A stretch of DNA of 31,077 nucleotides, taken from assembly GCA_900550035.1 (NCBI GenBank), contig URQS01000039.1, positions 1-31,077 of the forward strand, given 5' to 3'. This stretch comes from an uncultured Prevotella sp. (GTDB lineage Bacteria > Bacteroidota > Bacteroidia > Bacteroidales > Bacteroidaceae). Position 1 is the first letter of the stretch. Every line of letters begins with the position of its first letter. Shown here in pieces: positions 8,322-16,657 of the stretch. The notes beneath the pieces are model-generated. The model worked only from the letters and a program-made list of their open reading frames with translations, was not told the DNA's origin and did no database searches. A program made the position numbers and the translations under genes.

Positions 8322-11300
8322 ATGAAGAATTTACTTTTTACCTTTATCCTTACACTACTCTCAGCGCTGACTTCAGCCCAGACCTTCAGCAATATATCCA
8401 TTGCCGAGGCATCGACCGTGTGCTCCATAGCGCAGGACGAGCAGGGAATGGTGTGGCTGGGCACCGAGAACGGACTCTACTCGTACGACGGCTACCGCAC
8501 CATTCAGCACAACATTTCTGCCGACGGCACTACGATAGCCACACGCATACACTCAATGCTCGTCAGCCACGACATCATATATATGGGAACAGAACGCGGA
8601 CTGCTCGTATACGACATACGAAGCGGACGCTACGAGCAACCCCTCGGTCAGTCGCCCAAGGACATTCGTGCCGTGGCTATGCACGAAGGACGCCTATGGA
8701 TGGGCAGCGCGACGGGACTGTACAGCTGCAGCCTCGCCGCCAACGACATACGTCTGGAGAACCGACAGTTGCAGAACGTATACTCGCTGCTGTCCACCCC
8801 TCGCGGACTGCTTGTCGGAACCTTAGGCGGACTGGCGCTACGCTTGCCCAATGGCAGCGTGCGCCGCATATCAATAGGCAACAGTCCGCAACCGCTTGTC
8901 AACGCTCTTACCCCCGACCGTGGCACCCAAGACGTATGGATAGGCACAGAGGGTGCGCTATACCGTTATGATTGGCGCACATTCCAGCCCGTAGCCCCGC
9001 TCGCAGGCAACTCCATCAAGTCGCTCGCGCTACACGGCGACAATATATATGCCGGCACCGACAACGGGATGTTCATCTATAACAAGGTGACAAATACCGT
9101 GCGCCATGCCCTGCACGACTCACGCTCGGCACGCTCCATAGCCAACAACATCGTGTGGGCGGTGTTCAACGACCGATGGGGCAACCTATGGGCTGGCACC
9201 GACCAGGGCGTGTCGTACATACAGCAGCGCCCATTCTACACCTACACTCCGCTCAGCGACATCACACGTACGGGCGACGGCAACTGTCTGCACCTCATAT
9301 TCCGCAGTGCCGACAACATGCTGTGGCTCGGCGGCACCAACGGTCTCATAGCCTACAGCGCCTCGCACGGATTCATGCCCGACAACTACGCCGACATAGC
9401 GTGGTATAGACAGACCTCAACTGCACACTATATGTCGCACAACCGTGTGCGCCGTGTGTACTCCGACGGCGAGGGTAGGGTACTCGTATGCACCGACCAT
9501 GGGCTCAACATATACAATCCGCTGACACGACAGATGCGCAACGTCATCGTCACCGACCGCTCGCGACGCTACAGCACGGCATGGGCTTACGACGTGGTGG
9601 ACGACGGAATGGGACGCTACTGGATATGCTCGTATATGGGCGGAGTGTTTGTGGTGGCTAAGGAGAAGCTGCTCAATGCCACCGATGGCGTGATTGTAGC
9701 CGACCGCCATCTGCTCTCGCAGTTGCAGGGCATACACGTGTGGCAACTCGTCAAGGACGGACAAGGCTGCATCTGGGCGCGAATGTACGACCGCGGACTC
9801 GACCGTATCGACCCCAAAACGATGCGTGTGGAGCACGTCGTAGGCAAGGACCGCATCATCAACGACATCGCTGCAGACCGTAAGGGCAACATTTGGGCTG
9901 CAATGGACGGCGAGATACGCTGCTTCGGCATGAATGCCAAAGCCGACCGTACCTATAACATAGCCGGATATGGCAGTGATGCCACCGCCATGCTGTGTCG
10001 TGTGGAGGACGATATGTGGGCTGTCATGGGCAACGACTGCTGCATACTGAGTGCCGACGGACGCTCCATGCGCTTCGCTGTGCCCGGATTCCGACCGCTT
10101 GCCATCTGCTACGACCGCTTGTCGCACAACGTTCTGCTCGGCGGCAACGATGCTGTGGTGAGCATTCCAGCTGCTTGCAAGAATCTAAAGCAGCAGCGCC
10201 GACACGTATTCATGTCGGGCTTGATGGTCGACGGCAAGCCGTTTGTGCCCGAAGATGGCAGCACCGCCTATCTGTCGGCAGTAACGCTCGCCTCCACACA
10301 GAACAACGTGACGTTCCAGCTGTCCGACCTCCCCTTCTCGGGACAGCAACCCTGCGTGTACGCCTATCGCCTTAAAGGCATCGACCGCACGTGGCAATAC
10401 CTTCACAGCGAGCGCCAAGAGATAAGCTACAACGCTCTGCCTCCGGGCAGTTATACGCTTGAGGTGCGCCAGATTGACGCCCTTGGCAACGCCAACGACG
10501 AAGTGCTCAGCTACGGAGTCACCATCCTTCCGCCCTGGTACTGGTCGCTGTGGGCTAAGATTGTTTATCTGCTTGTGATTGCAGCATTGCTCGTGTGGAT
10601 AATGAACTTCTACATGATGCGCCGCCGTCTGCACGAAGAGCGCGCCGCCAAGCAGCGCATCATGCAGGAGTCGGCAGCCCGCTCGCAGTTCTTCGACAAT
10701 CTATCGCGACAGTTCAAGCAGCCGCTCGGCTCGCTGTTCGGCTCGGTGCTCGACATGCTTCATGCCGAAACCGACACCGCCGGTGTGCGACGTCTGGAAC
10801 AGATGCGCCACGACGTGGTCGACATGAACATGCTTGTGCATAAGGCTCTCGACGTGATGCAGACACGACCCGACAACGACCCTACGCCTAAGACTACGCT
10901 CGATATAGTGGACTTCTGCCGACGTGCTGCCGACGACGCACGCTTGCGCTATGGCAAAGCGGTGGACATAGACTATCGCACCGATGTGCCTACGGCATAC
11001 GTGTGCGTCGACGTGGTGCGCCTGCAACCCGTGTTGGCTGAACTTATCGACTTCGCCGTCGCTGGACGCAATGCCGATGCTCCCGTGCACATAGCCGTTT
11101 CGACCGACGACGATAGGGTGAGGCTCACCGTGTTGATACCAGGCAAGACGATAGCCAAGTCCGACCTGCCGTTTGTCTTCAACCGCTACTACACGGTGGC
11201 TGACAACAACAAGCCTGCCGACACAAACACCCTGGCGCTCGTTCATGAATTTGCCGAACAGCAAGGGGCTGTAGCCGGCGTGCATAGTGCCGACGGCGAC

Positions 11301-11723
11301 ACCGTAGTGACTGTATCGTTCGCTCCTGCGCTGACTGCCTCTGCACTCAGCGGACACAACGACAGCCCGACGGCTGCATACAGAGAGCCTGATGCCGACA
11401 GCGCCGACGCCCGCTTGTTGGCTAAGATTACGGACACGGTGGAGGCTCACATAGCCGACTCCGACTTCAATGTGACGCGCCTGCAGGAGTCGCTCGGACT
11501 CGGTTCGAAGCTGCTCTATCGCAAGGTGAAGCAGATGACGGGCAAGACTCCCGTCGAGTTTATACGCCACATACGCATGCAGCGCGCCGCCATAATGCTG
11601 CGCGAGGGACGGTTCTCGGTGTCGGAGGTGATGTATATGGTGGGATTTTCCAACTCAAGCTATTTCTCAAAGGTGTTTCAGAAAACCTACGGCATCACGC
11701 CTGCGGAGTATTCAAGAGGATAA
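8322..11723 (+). CDS. HTCS-like membrane regulator without receiver domain and with degenerate kinase
   Basis: This is a 1133-residue sensor/regulator. It has a signal peptide (1-20), a Reg_prop beta-propeller sensor (about 25-640, with repeats such as MVWLGTENGLYSYDGY and DVWIGTEGALYRYD), and a Y_Y_Y domain (about 650-735). One transmembrane helix follows (about 742-765), then a dimerisation-like helix, a decayed ATPase-like region (about 860-1005) and a C-terminal AraC HTH (about 1035-1133, MYMVGFSNSSYFSKVFQ). In hybrid two-component systems the kinase motif is SHExRTPL. Here it is SRQFKQPL with Arg796 at the His position, the ATP-lid glycine motifs are missing, and no receiver with its phospho-accepting Asp lies before the HTH. 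It therefore cannot signal by the normal His-Asp relay and probably acts as a one-component transmembrane regulator of the adjacent galactan genes (inference). Length is about 200-250 shorter than typical HTCS. Confidence 0.85.
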   Translation: MKNLLFTFILTLLSALTSAQTFSNISIAEASTVCSIAQDEQGMVWLGTENGLYSYDGYRTIQHNISADGTTIATRIHSMLVSHDIIYMGTERGLLVYDIRSGRYEQPLGQSPKDIRAVAMHEGRLWMGSATGLYSCSLAANDIRLENRQLQNVYSLLSTPRGLLVGTLGGLALRLPNGSVRRISIGNSPQPLVNALTPDRGTQDVWIGTEGALYRYDWRTFQPVAPLAGNSIKSLALHGDNIYAGTDNGMFIYNKVTNTVRHALHDSRSARSIANNIVWAVFNDRWGNLWAGTDQGVSYIQQRPFYTYTPLSDITRTGDGNCLHLIFRSADNMLWLGGTNGLIAYSASHGFMPDNYADIAWYRQTSTAHYMSHNRVRRVYSDGEGRVLVCTDHGLNIYNPLTRQMRNVIVTDRSRRYSTAWAYDVVDDGMGRYWICSYMGGVFVVAKEKLLNATDGVIVADRHLLSQLQGIHVWQLVKDGQGCIWARMYDRGLDRIDPKTMRVEHVVGKDRIINDIAADRKGNIWAAMDGEIRCFGMNAKADRTYNIAGYGSDATAMLCRVEDDMWAVMGNDCCILSADGRSMRFAVPGFRPLAICYDRLSHNVLLGGNDAVVSIPAACKNLKQQRRHVFMSGLMVDGKPFVPEDGSTAYLSAVTLASTQNNVTFQLSDLPFSGQQPCVYAYRLKGIDRTWQYLHSERQEISYNALPPGSYTLEVRQIDALGNANDEVLSYGVTILPPWYWSLWAKIVYLLVIAALLVWIMNFYMMRRRLHEERAAKQRIMQESAARSQFFDNLSRQFKQPLGSLFGSVLDMLHAETDTAGVRRLEQMRHDVVDMNMLVHKALDVMQTRPDNDPTPKTTLDIVDFCRRAADDARLRYGKAVDIDYRTDVPTAYVCVDVVRLQPVLAELIDFAVAGRNADAPVHIAVSTDDDRVRLTVLIPGKTIAKSDLPFVFNRYYTVADNNKPADTNTLALVHEFAEQQGAVAGVHSADGDTVVTVSFAPALTASALSGHNDSPTAAYREPDADSADARLLAKITDTVEAHIADSDFNVTRLQESLGLGSKLLYRKVKQMTGKTPVEFIRHIRMQRAAIMLREGRFSVSEVMYMVGFSNSSYFSKVFQKTYGITPAEYSRG

Positions 11724-11726
11724 ACA

Positions 11727-13430
11727 ATGGATCAATTTGTACATATATTAAATACCGACATACTGCCACCCCACCAGTTTACTTTCCCGTTTTGCTATGA
11801 GCCGCATCCGCTCTGCCGCCTTGCCGCCGCCGAAGTGCAACGCCACATCGCCGAATCGGGCATCTGGCAGGGCGAAACGAGTTGTGGCAAAATGTTCGGT
11901 GTACTCGTAGTAAGATACGAATTAGGAGTTAGGAATTACGAATTAGGAGTTAGGAGTTGCGAGTTAGGAGTTGGAAATTACGAGTTAGGATTTATTGCGG
12001 CTTACTCCGGATTGCTTGCCGGTCGCAACGACTGGGCTTACTTTGTGCCTCCCGTATTCGATGCACAGCAGCCAGACGGACACTTTAAAGTGACCGAACG
12101 CAGCATATCTGACATCAACAGAGAGATAGACTGCATACGCCATTCGGATGAATACAAGCGTGTCAAAGCCGAAGAAGCGATGCTGCGACAGAAGGCCGCC
12201 GACCAAATAGCAGCCATGAAGCAGCGCATAGCAAGCGCCAAGGTTGAGCGCGACCGCCGTCGCAGCGATGCCCAGGCAGGACTCGTGCACATCAGCGAGG
12301 CTGAAGCGGCTGCCATGACACGCGAGAGTCAGACGCTGAAGGCTGACCTTCGACGACTCAAGCAGCGCCTCGATGCAGAGCTTTCGGCAGCCCATGCCAT
12401 CACGCAGCAATACGACGAGCGCATAGCAACGTTGCGACAGCGCCGCCGCAGCATGAGCGACGAACTGCAGCGGTGGCTCTTCACGCAATACCGCATGCTC
12501 AACGCACGTGGCGAAGAGCGCGACCTCATAGACATATTCAGCACCACCACACATGGCATTCCGCCCGCCGGGGCTGGCGACTGCTGCGCACCCAAGTTGT
12601 TGCAGTATGCCTACAGCCACGGACTCCAACCCGTGTGCATGGCTGAATTCTGGTGGGGCGAGTCGCCACGGCAGGAGATACGCCATCATCTGAGCTATTA
12701 TCCCGCATGCCGTTCGAAGTGTCTGCCCATACTGACGCACATGCTTCAGGGGCTCGACGTAGAACCCAATCCGCTCACAGCGGCCGCATCGGAAGAGCTG
12801 AAGATAGTGTACGAGGACGACGCAATATGCGTTGTCGACAAGCCGGCAGGCATGCTCTCGGTACCGGGGAAGGACAATGTGGAGAGCGTAGAGTCGATAA
12901 TGCGCCAGCGTTGGCACCAGTATGACAGCAATCCGATAATGGTACACCGGCTCGACCGCGACACCAGCGGACTCATGGTAGTGGCACGCACCCTCGAAGC
13001 CTATCATTCCTTGCAGCAACAGTTTGCCTGCCGCACAGCAGCCAAGCGCTACGAGGCAGTGCTCGACGGCGTTCCTGCCTCGCAGCAGGGCACCATCAGT
13101 CTGCCCCTAATGCCCGACATAATGGACCGTCCGCGCCAATGTGTCGATATGGAGCACGGCAAACCGTCGGTCACCACCTATCGTGTCATCAGCACGCAGG
13201 GCGGTCGCACCCTCGTGTGGCTATATCCCCACACGGGTCGTACGCATCAGTTGCGTGTACACTGTGCCCACCCTCTCGGTCTTGCCACTCCAATACTCGG
13301 CGATCCGCTGTATGGACGCGGAACGGCGGCACCCAGAATGTATCTGAATGCCGCCGAACTTGAAATCACTCACCCCGTTACGGGGCGTAGAATGCAATGG
13401 AAATCTGAGTCAGCCTTTCCATTTTATTAG
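11727..13430 (+). CDS. RluA-family RNA pseudouridine synthase with long coiled-coil N-terminus
   Basis: This 567-residue protein should isomerise uridine to pseudouridine in rRNA or tRNA. The catalytic domain is about residues 350-560: VYEDDAICVVDKPAGM, then the signature HRLDRDTSGLM with catalytic Asp410, then HTGRTHQLRVH. The N-terminal ~300 residues are a Bacteroidota-type extension with a Lys/Arg/Glu-rich coiled coil (about 130-265) and a Cys-containing segment (GAGDCCAPKLLQYA). The start is 3 bp after the regulator's stop, implying coupled translation, although the functions look unrelated. Oddity: residues 64-88 are four copies of a 7-residue repeat (YELGVRN-like) encoded by a 21-bp DNA repeat, inserted between GVLVV and FIAAYSGLLAGRN. 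Exact target RNA cannot be told. Confidence 0.88.
   Translation: MDQFVHILNTDILPPHQFTFPFCYEPHPLCRLAAAEVQRHIAESGIWQGETSCGKMFGVLVVRYELGVRNYELGVRSCELGVGNYELGFIAAYSGLLAGRNDWAYFVPPVFDAQQPDGHFKVTERSISDINREIDCIRHSDEYKRVKAEEAMLRQKAADQIAAMKQRIASAKVERDRRRSDAQAGLVHISEAEAAAMTRESQTLKADLRRLKQRLDAELSAAHAITQQYDERIATLRQRRRSMSDELQRWLFTQYRMLNARGEERDLIDIFSTTTHGIPPAGAGDCCAPKLLQYAYSHGLQPVCMAEFWWGESPRQEIRHHLSYYPACRSKCLPILTHMLQGLDVEPNPLTAAASEELKIVYEDDAICVVDKPAGMLSVPGKDNVESVESIMRQRWHQYDSNPIMVHRLDRDTSGLMVVARTLEAYHSLQQQFACRTAAKRYEAVLDGVPASQQGTISLPLMPDIMDRPRQCVDMEHGKPSVTTYRVISTQGGRTLVWLYPHTGRTHQLRVHCAHPLGLATPILGDPLYGRGTAAPRMYLNAAELEITHPVTGRRMQWKSESAFPFY
11916..11992 (+). repeat. 21-bp tandem repeat within the RluA-family gene
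   Basis: About 3.6 copies of a 21-bp unit (tacgaattaggagttaggaa and variants) start at 11916, 11937, 11958 and 11979. Because the period is seven codons, the reading frame stays open and yields YELGVRN, YELGVRS, CELGVGN, YELGF. The word ttaggagttagga is typical of intergenic low-complexity DNA, so this looks like a repeat that expanded inside a gene. Confidence 0.85.
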
Positions 13431-13456
13431 TGCCTTACCTCCTGCATAGCACATCA

Positions 13457-13494
13457 CTTCCCTCCCTACGGGGAGGGGTCGTGGGTAGGGCTTT
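13457..13494. repeat. GC-rich intergenic repeat between convergent genes
   Basis: The stretch ttccctccctacggggaggg plus a G-rich tail folds into a short CCCTCCC/GGGAGGG hairpin. It lies between the convergent RluA-family and chondroitin lyase genes and overlaps the lyase stop codon. It is homologous to 6432-6472. It could double as a weak terminator, but no T-tract follows. Confidence 0.6.
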
Positions 13495-16375
13495 ATCCCT
13501 TAATCATACTAAACTCCACCGGCTGACCGTGTTGGCAAGTCACAGTGAGAGTTGTTTCCGTGGCTGTGGTCTGCACTTTCACCTTGTCATTAGGCTGCGC
13601 CAGGTTCCACTTGCCCTTCATCACAATCTGCTTAACGATGGGGCGGCTTGGCTCCTTAGTGGTGAATGTCTTCTCCGAGATATTCAGATTAGGGTCGCAC
13701 ACGCTCATCACGACTCCCTTGTCCGAAGCCTTCTGCATCACCATTGTCTCGGCAGGAATCAAGCTGAAGAGCTTGTCGCCTTGCGGCTGATAGGTGTCGA
13801 AGGCAGCGTAGGCTGTGATGCCCGTGAGCTTGTCCGTCACAACGTGGGCAGTGTCGTCCTTGCAGAGTATCTGATAAGGCGCCTTGCTGCGGGCAGCGTC
13901 AAGTTCCTGCTTAGTGGGCTGAACAAGTACCAGATATTCGTACGAGGCATCCTTGGGCGACACACCGTGGTTGATATATGCCGAGGCAAACGTTCCTTGA
14001 GTTGGCTTGCGGGTCTTCTCGTGGCACGACTCCTGCTCGGCTATCTGCACACGGACGTCGCCAGAATTGAAGATGTAGTAGTTGTTGTAGCCGTCCTGAA
14101 TGCAGTGTGCCTTGCCGTCGTTCAGTTCCTGACTGAAAGCAGCATCCTTCAGCTTGCCATCAACGTAGATGTCGCTCTTGCCCTTAGTGAATGTGCTCTG
14201 GAAGAGAGTGGTCTCGGTAGGATAAGAGGCGTTGCTATTGTTGATGCCGGTGCCGAGACAAACCATACGGTTGTCGAAACAGAACACCGACTTGTGTGCT
14301 ATGAAGTCGGGAGTGAAGTTCTTCATCTTGCGCTCCATGAGCTTCATGGCAAACATACCGTTCATTCCCTCAAGCGAACTTGAGCCGGAGAAGTTCTCCT
14401 TGCTGTGTGCCATAGTGGTACCAGGCAGCGGACTGTCGAGCATGTCGAACGGCAGATGAATGGTAGTGGTACCGGGCAGACGGTTCCAGTCCCAACCGTT
14501 CTCGTCGAATCCGCTCGCCTTACGCGACGGATAGCCCATAATCTGTACCGAGCCGTAGCTCTGGTAGCGGCCGTAGCGGTTGTCCTTCTTGTATATCTCG
14601 GCTCCCCACACGTCGGTGGTGTAGCCCTTCAGCGTCACCATCCAGTCGCTGCGGCGGAATATACCAGCCGAACCGTAGTTGTAGACGAAGAATCCCTGCG
14701 GAGCCTTGGCAGGCTTGATGCCCTCCTTACGGAAGTAAGCAGCTTCGGGAGTGTTCTTCTTGCAGAGGCGCAGATAGTCGGCTGCAAGATGACGGTCGAA
14801 CTTGTTGCCTTCGCCCGAGAGGTCGCCGGCAAGTGCCAGATAGGCAAACGAGGCTATGTCGTCGTCCTTCATCGACGAGCCGAACGGATGGCGGCCACTG
14901 ATGCCTACGCCCCACTCGTACATATTACTGTAATTGCGCATTGAGAGGAAAGCCTGCTTCAGCACCTGACGAGCCTCAACCGTAGGCACGTAACGAGTAT
15001 GGTTGGTGAGCGAGATGTACTGGCCTATCATGGCAAGCACGCCCGTAGTGTAGGCAGGATAGAAACCGCCATGATGGAAGGTGGTGCCGTCGACCTTGAT
15101 GCCGCCTATTGTTCCGGGAGTGTACTGAAGTGTTCCGCTGAGCCAGCGTGTCAGTCCGGTAAGGGCACGGGCACGTTCGCACGGATTGACCATAAGCAAA
15201 GACGATACGGTCTTTGCCATGAGCAGCGTGTGCCACGAGTCGAGCAGCTCGTCACGTCCTGCTTTGGCAGGGACGCGAGTCTCCTGCAATGCCGACCAGA
15301 AGATAAGCGTCGAGAGTATATTGTCGCGATTTTTCGAACGCCATATAGCATCGCGCATGAGCCATGCTGTGTTGTACACGCGGCGAATCTGATAGCCGTA
15401 GTGATGGTTGGTGCCCATTCCGCTGCCGAAGGCGAATCCCTGATTGATGGCATAGTCCCAAACGAGGAAGTAGTTATTGGATGCTTCAGCCGAGTGATTG
15501 CAATAGGCGTCAAGAGCAAAACCTGCAAGCATGTCCTCAACATCATTGAGAGTTATCTCGCCCTTCTTGCGATTGAGTTCATCGGGGGCTACAATCGGAG
15601 CACCGGTGAAGCCGTCACCACTCTTGCGTATATTCACTTTCTTGAATGTAGCGTAAGCTTTCTCTACCTGTTTCTTTGGAGCTACGCGCACGTCGAGAAC
15701 CTCAGTGAGTCGCTTTTCAACAGTTGCGAGGTCTTGCTTCTCGTCGGCTGTGAGCTGCTTTGCCAAAGGAATGTCGTACTTGTATTGCTCCCACTGCCAC
15801 ACACGACACCAGTGCCAGAGGTCGCGATAGCTCAACGAGTTGTTCGAAGGCATCTGAAGGTCGGGAGTAGTGCGGTCGTTAATCTTCTTGACGGGGAAGG
15901 TGAGGCGGTCGAGATATACCCTACCCTTGCGCTCGGGAGCAATGATGCGGTAGCCCGCAATCTTACGGTTCTGCCCCACGCCCTGCATGTGCTTAAAGCC
16001 AATCCAGCAGGCACGCCATCCTGCCGAATAAAGACGGAAGGCAAACTTGTATGATACATCGCCACCCGGAGCATAGAATTCAAAGCGCAAAGAGTCCTTC
16101 TGCGGGCGCTCGTTGTATATCCACAACATTATGCCATTATCGTCCTTCAAGGCAAAGGGCTTCTCTACGGCAACGTCAATCACGCTGCCAGGCGTGAAAT
16201 TCCATTCCAGACTCTTGGCGCCTTCCTTGTAATAATCAGTAGAAAGAGCCAGTTCCTGAGGCTTGGAGCATTTGAAGTTTTGCGGAATCCGGTCCTCAAA
16301 CCCGACGAGTTGTGCTGAAATCGATGAACTGAATGATAATAAGAATAATAGCAAATTTAAGATCTTCTGTGTCAT
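13493..16375 (-). CDS. Chondroitin sulfate ABC lyase (polysaccharide lyase family 8)
   Basis: This 960-residue exported lyase should cleave chondroitin/dermatan sulfate by beta-elimination. It has a signal peptide (1-21, ending SISA), a Lyase_N jelly roll (about 22-165, LVGFEDRIPQNF at the start), an alpha/alpha toroid (about 180-560), and C-terminal beta-sandwich domains (about 565-960). Active-site residues line up with the family: His435 in FHHGGFYPAY, Tyr442, Arg495 in GISGRHPFG, and probably Glu593 before IYKKDNRYGRYQS. The motif GWDWNRLPGTTTIHLP is typical of ABC lyases. Length matches family members (about 1000). No sulfatase, SusCD pair or unsaturated glucuronyl hydrolase is nearby, so it is an isolated enzyme of a dispersed glycosaminoglycan pathway. 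It is divergent from the porin gene with a 282-bp gap. Confidence 0.92.
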   Translation of the reverse strand: MTQKILNLLLFLLSFSSSISAQLVGFEDRIPQNFKCSKPQELALSTDYYKEGAKSLEWNFTPGSVIDVAVEKPFALKDDNGIMLWIYNERPQKDSLRFEFYAPGGDVSYKFAFRLYSAGWRACWIGFKHMQGVGQNRKIAGYRIIAPERKGRVYLDRLTFPVKKINDRTTPDLQMPSNNSLSYRDLWHWCRVWQWEQYKYDIPLAKQLTADEKQDLATVEKRLTEVLDVRVAPKKQVEKAYATFKKVNIRKSGDGFTGAPIVAPDELNRKKGEITLNDVEDMLAGFALDAYCNHSAEASNNYFLVWDYAINQGFAFGSGMGTNHHYGYQIRRVYNTAWLMRDAIWRSKNRDNILSTLIFWSALQETRVPAKAGRDELLDSWHTLLMAKTVSSLLMVNPCERARALTGLTRWLSGTLQYTPGTIGGIKVDGTTFHHGGFYPAYTTGVLAMIGQYISLTNHTRYVPTVEARQVLKQAFLSMRNYSNMYEWGVGISGRHPFGSSMKDDDIASFAYLALAGDLSGEGNKFDRHLAADYLRLCKKNTPEAAYFRKEGIKPAKAPQGFFVYNYGSAGIFRRSDWMVTLKGYTTDVWGAEIYKKDNRYGRYQSYGSVQIMGYPSRKASGFDENGWDWNRLPGTTTIHLPFDMLDSPLPGTTMAHSKENFSGSSSLEGMNGMFAMKLMERKMKNFTPDFIAHKSVFCFDNRMVCLGTGINNSNASYPTETTLFQSTFTKGKSDIYVDGKLKDAAFSQELNDGKAHCIQDGYNNYYIFNSGDVRVQIAEQESCHEKTRKPTQGTFASAYINHGVSPKDASYEYLVLVQPTKQELDAARSKAPYQILCKDDTAHVVTDKLTGITAYAAFDTYQPQGDKLFSLIPAETMVMQKASDKGVVMSVCDPNLNISEKTFTTKEPSRPIVKQIVMKGKWNLAQPNDKVKVQTTATETTLTVTCQHGQPVEFSMIKG

Positions 16376-16410
16376 AGCAAATTGGTTAGATACGGTTTTT
16401 AATACTTATA

Positions 16411-16418
16411 CAAAAGTA
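16411..16418 (-). promoter_or_regulatory. Likely -7 box of the chondroitin lyase gene
   Basis: On the minus strand this reads TACTTTTG, matching TAnnTTTG, 36 bp before the ATG at 16375. A matching -33 box is not clear. Confidence 0.5.
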
Positions 16419-16505
16419 CAAGTAATTTATTGGATATGAGGAAATATTGTTCAAAAAAGTGGTTTTTTCATACATTTTTGAGTTTAACAATACTTGAAGT
16501 AACCG

Positions 16506-16561
16506 ATAAGGTTCATCCAAAAATTGGATTTACGTCCGATTTTGGGATGAACCTTATTTTT
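16506..16561 (+). terminator. 23-bp near-perfect hairpin with T-tract in a divergent region
   Basis: Arms 16506-16528 and 16535-16557 pair with only two mismatches around a 6-nt loop (tttacg), and the plus strand continues into a short T-rich run. In shape it is an intrinsic terminator. However, it sits between two divergent promoters, where no plus-strand transcript is known to enter, so it may instead be a small inverted-repeat element or a leftover of a lost gene. Confidence 0.5.
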
Positions 16562-16573
16562 TAATACTATTAT

Positions 16574-16607
16574 CTTTTTCCTTATTCAGTAATTATTCAT
16601 ATCTTTG
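16574..16607 (+). promoter_or_regulatory. Promoter of the porin/Gate-protein operon
   Basis: TATCTTTG at 16600-16607 matches the -7 consensus exactly. A TTTTT block at 16574-16579 sits about 20 bp upstream as the -33 element. The ATG at 16658 follows after a leader of about 45 nt. Confidence 0.65.
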
Positions 16608-16657
16608 CAACGTTAATAATTACTACAAAAAATCTATTAAATCAATTATTCTTTTAT

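Noticed and set aside
10701..11570. Minus-strand open frame of 289 codons
   Set aside because: It is a shadow of the regulator's pseudokinase/HTH region, where GC-rich codons leave the opposite strand open.
11985..13019. Minus-strand open frame of 344 codons
   Set aside because: It is opposite the RluA-family gene, low in complexity with many His/Cys/Arg residues, and carries no signal or motif.
13457..13494. GC-rich hairpin as a normal terminator for the converging genes
   Set aside because: No T-tract follows on either strand and the same DNA occurs inside a coding region, so it is better described as a repeat.
13430..14383. Long plus-strand open frame (317 codons)
   Set aside because: It lies fully antisense to the chondroitin lyase, has no domain likeness, and its composition mirrors the codon bias of the real gene.
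14999..16054. Plus-strand open frame of 351 codons
   Set aside because: It is antisense to the chondroitin lyase catalytic region; the lyase motifs on the minus strand are unambiguous.
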